Under the pieces are notes generated by a model. The model had not been told where the DNA came from. It made no database searches and was given only the letters and a program-made list of their open reading frames with translations. A program made the position numbers and the translations under genes. Source: DATCSE01 sp036568605 (lineage in GTDB: Bacteria > Pseudomonadota > Gammaproteobacteria > Burkholderiales > Burkholderiaceae_C). Taken from it: a stretch of 13,457 nt of DNA. This document shows positions 12,185 to 13,457 of this stretch, piece after piece (positions within the stretch are counted from its first letter, which is position 1; each line of letters begins with the position of its first letter). The stretch is from the NCBI GenBank assembly GCA_036568605.1, contig DATCSE010000326.1, positions 1 through 13,457 of the forward strand, given 5' to 3'.

Positions 12185-13311
12185 TGGCCGAGCCGCTGCC
12201 GGGTACGCCGGTCGCGGCGCTGGACACGCCGGCGCTGGTCATCGACCGCGACGCGATGCAGCGCAACCTCGCGTCGATGGCCGCGTTTGCGCGTGAGCAT
12301 CGGGTGCGGCTGCGTCCGCATGCGAAGCTGCACAAGAGCGCGCTCGTCGCGAAGTTGCAGATCGAAGCCGGCGCGGTCGGCGTCTGCGTGCAGAAGCTGA
12401 GCGAGGCGGAGGTGCTGGCCGAACGCGGCGTTGCCGACATCTTCATCAGCAACGAGGTGATCGCTGCCTCCAAGCTCGAGCGGCTGGCTCAGCTCGCGCT
12501 GCGCATCAAGCTCGCGGTGGCGGTCGACTCGGCGCTGGGCATCGAGCGCCTCGCCGCCGCGCTGAAGGCGCGCGGCGCGAGCGCCGATGTGTTCGTCGAG
12601 ATCGACGTCGGCCAGGGACGCTGCGGCGTCGCGCCGGCTGCGGCGGGCGCCCTGGCGCACCAGGTGGTCTCGCACGGCCTGCGTTTCGCCGGGCTGCACG
12701 CCTACCACGGCAAGGCCCAGCATCTGCGCAGCGCGGCCGAGCGCGAGGCGGCGCTGCACCACGCCGTCGCGCTGGTGCGCGCGGCGCAGGCCGGCATCAC
12801 GCGCGCGGGCATCACCTGTCCGCTCGTGACCGGGGCCGGCACCGGGACCTTCATGCACGAGGCGACCAGCGGCGTCTACGGCGAGCTGCAATGCGGCAGT
12901 TATCTGTTCATGGACCGCGACTACGCCGAGAACGAGCCGACACCGCGTGCGCCGCGCTTCGAGCACGCGCTGTTCGTCAAGTCGCAGGTGATCAGCCGCG
13001 GCAGCGCGCACGCGGTCGTCGATGCCGGACACAAGGCGCATGCGATCGACTCCGGGTTGCCCAAGGTCTGGCAGCGCGACGACCTGGAGTTCGGCAACGG
13101 CGGCGATGAGCACGGCATCCTGCGTATGCGCTCGCACGGTTCGAACGCCGCCGCGGCGCTGCCCGAGCTGGGCGACACCGTTTGGCTCATACCCGGTCAT
13201 TGCGACCCGACGGTGAACCTGCACGACCGCTACATCGTCGTGCGCGGCGGCCTGGCCGACGGCGTCGTCGACGCCGTCTGGCCCGTCGATGCGCGAGGTT
13301 GCTTGAGCTAA
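12184..13311 (+). CDS. D-threonine aldolase-like PLP enzyme (DSD1/D-TA family)
   Basis: This is a 375-residue fold-type III, alanine-racemase-like PLP enzyme. The N-terminal barrel carries the Schiff-base lysine in RPHAKLHKS (K48), then DVGQGRCGV (141-149), HAYHGKAQ (172-179), the phosphate-binding GAGTGT (217-222) and ELQCGSYLFMD (234-244). The C-terminal domain has DAGHKA (280-285) and the metal-binding PGHCDPTVNLHD, with H339 and D341 corresponding to the divalent-cation ligands of D-threonine aldolase. Known members split D-threonine or D-3-hydroxyaspartate, or dehydrate D-serine; which of these applies cannot be read here. Start ATG 12184 shares its A with the preceding TGA. It is the third gene of the PEBP-phosphatase-aldolase unit, followed after 36 bases by a sterol-desaturase-type gene. 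Confidence 0.9.
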   Translation: MAEPLPGTPVAALDTPALVIDRDAMQRNLASMAAFAREHRVRLRPHAKLHKSALVAKLQIEAGAVGVCVQKLSEAEVLAERGVADIFISNEVIAASKLERLAQLALRIKLAVAVDSALGIERLAAALKARGASADVFVEIDVGQGRCGVAPAAAGALAHQVVSHGLRFAGLHAYHGKAQHLRSAAEREAALHHAVALVRAAQAGITRAGITCPLVTGAGTGTFMHEATSGVYGELQCGSYLFMDRDYAENEPTPRAPRFEHALFVKSQVISRGSAHAVVDAGHKAHAIDSGLPKVWQRDDLEFGNGGDEHGILRMRSHGSNAAAALPELGDTVWLIPGHCDPTVNLHDRYIVVRGGLADGVVDAVWPVDARGCLS

Positions 13312-13347
13312 GCTCCACGCAGGAGACAACCACACCGACGAGGCGCC

Positions 13348-13457
13348 ATGACCGGCCCGCAGATCATCGTCCTCGCGACGCCGGTGTTCTTCCTGCTGAT
13401 CGGCCTCGAGCTTGCGATCGGCTGGCGTCGCGGTCGCAACACCTACCGGCTCAACGA
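13348..13457 (+). CDS. Sterol desaturase / fatty acid hydroxylase family protein, N-terminus (partial)
   Basis: The window contains the first 36 codons. The peptide starts MTGPQIIVLATPVFFLLIGL and continues into ELAIGWRRGRNTYRLN. A hydrophobic helix followed by a RGRxTYRLND-type stretch is typical of the N-terminus of membrane di-iron hydroxylases/desaturases of this family in proteobacteria. The histidine clusters that bind iron would lie beyond the window, so the call rests on the N-terminus alone. A GAGG 4 bases before the ATG could serve as ribosome site. The gene may be co-transcribed with the D-threonine aldolase-like gene 36 bases upstream. Confidence 0.7.
   Translation, partial: MTGPQIIVLATPVFFLLIGLELAIGWRRGRNTYRLN

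Noticed and set aside
1..13457. CRISPR arrays, tRNA/rRNA genes, insertion sequences, phage or toxin-antitoxin genes
   Set aside because: No regularly spaced direct repeats, cloverleaf-like tracts, transposase or integrase motifs were seen on either strand.

Overview
The window is very GC-rich DNA with tightly packed genes. It looks like the chromosome of a betaproteobacterium of the order Burkholderiales, most likely the Rubrivivax/Ideonella/Leptothrix side. This is inferred from gene content (a DUF1840 protein beside a cyclopropane-fatty-acid synthase, a PenA/L2-like class A beta-lactamase divergent from an AmpR-type regulator, a sterol-desaturase-type membrane protein) and from base composition. 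No tRNA, rRNA, CRISPR array, transposase or phage gene was seen, so most of the window reads as ordinary chromosome.

Layout. (1) 1-1945: the last 33 codons of a saccharopine-dehydrogenase-family gene (+) face a complete paralogue (-). The paralogue is divergent from an Lrp/AsnC regulator (+), and together they look like an amino-acid (probably lysine) catabolism locus. (2) 1960-3873: a class A beta-lactamase (-) is divergent from an AmpR-like LysR regulator (+). The 105-bp gap holds a readable promoter and a candidate operator. (3) 3905-5161: an MFS transporter (-). (4) 5162-5411: an intergenic region with a short relic of a DsrE-family gene and a strong candidate sigma-28 (FliA) promoter. 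(5) 5412-8935: two overlapping genes for cyclic-di-GMP enzymes, a DUF3391/HD-GYP protein and a PAS-PAS-GGDEF-EAL protein. (6) 9032-10615: cfa-type methyltransferase plus a DUF1840 protein. (7) 10616-10772: a spacer carrying a strongly folded REP-like element. (8) 10773-13311: three genes chained by 4-base and 1-base stop/start overlaps (YbhB/YbcL PEBP protein, histidine phosphatase, D-threonine-aldolase-like PLP enzyme). (9) From 13348: the start of a sterol desaturase/fatty acid hydroxylase family gene that runs off the window.

How the parts work together. The AmpR/beta-lactamase pair is a classical cell-wall-damage-inducible resistance module. The HD-GYP and EAL proteins should both lower cyclic-di-GMP, and a FliA-type promoter in front of them would tie that to flagellar gene expression. 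The GGDEF domain lacks residues needed for synthesis, so the operon looks like a pure phosphodiesterase unit.

I did not find a wholly new system. The points most worth a second look are the FliA-like promoter driving two different phosphodiesterase types, the DsrE relic, the convergent saccharopine-dehydrogenase paralogues, the 16-bp-stem intergenic repeat, and a hairpin-rich block that appears to encode an odd N-terminal extension of the histidine phosphatase.
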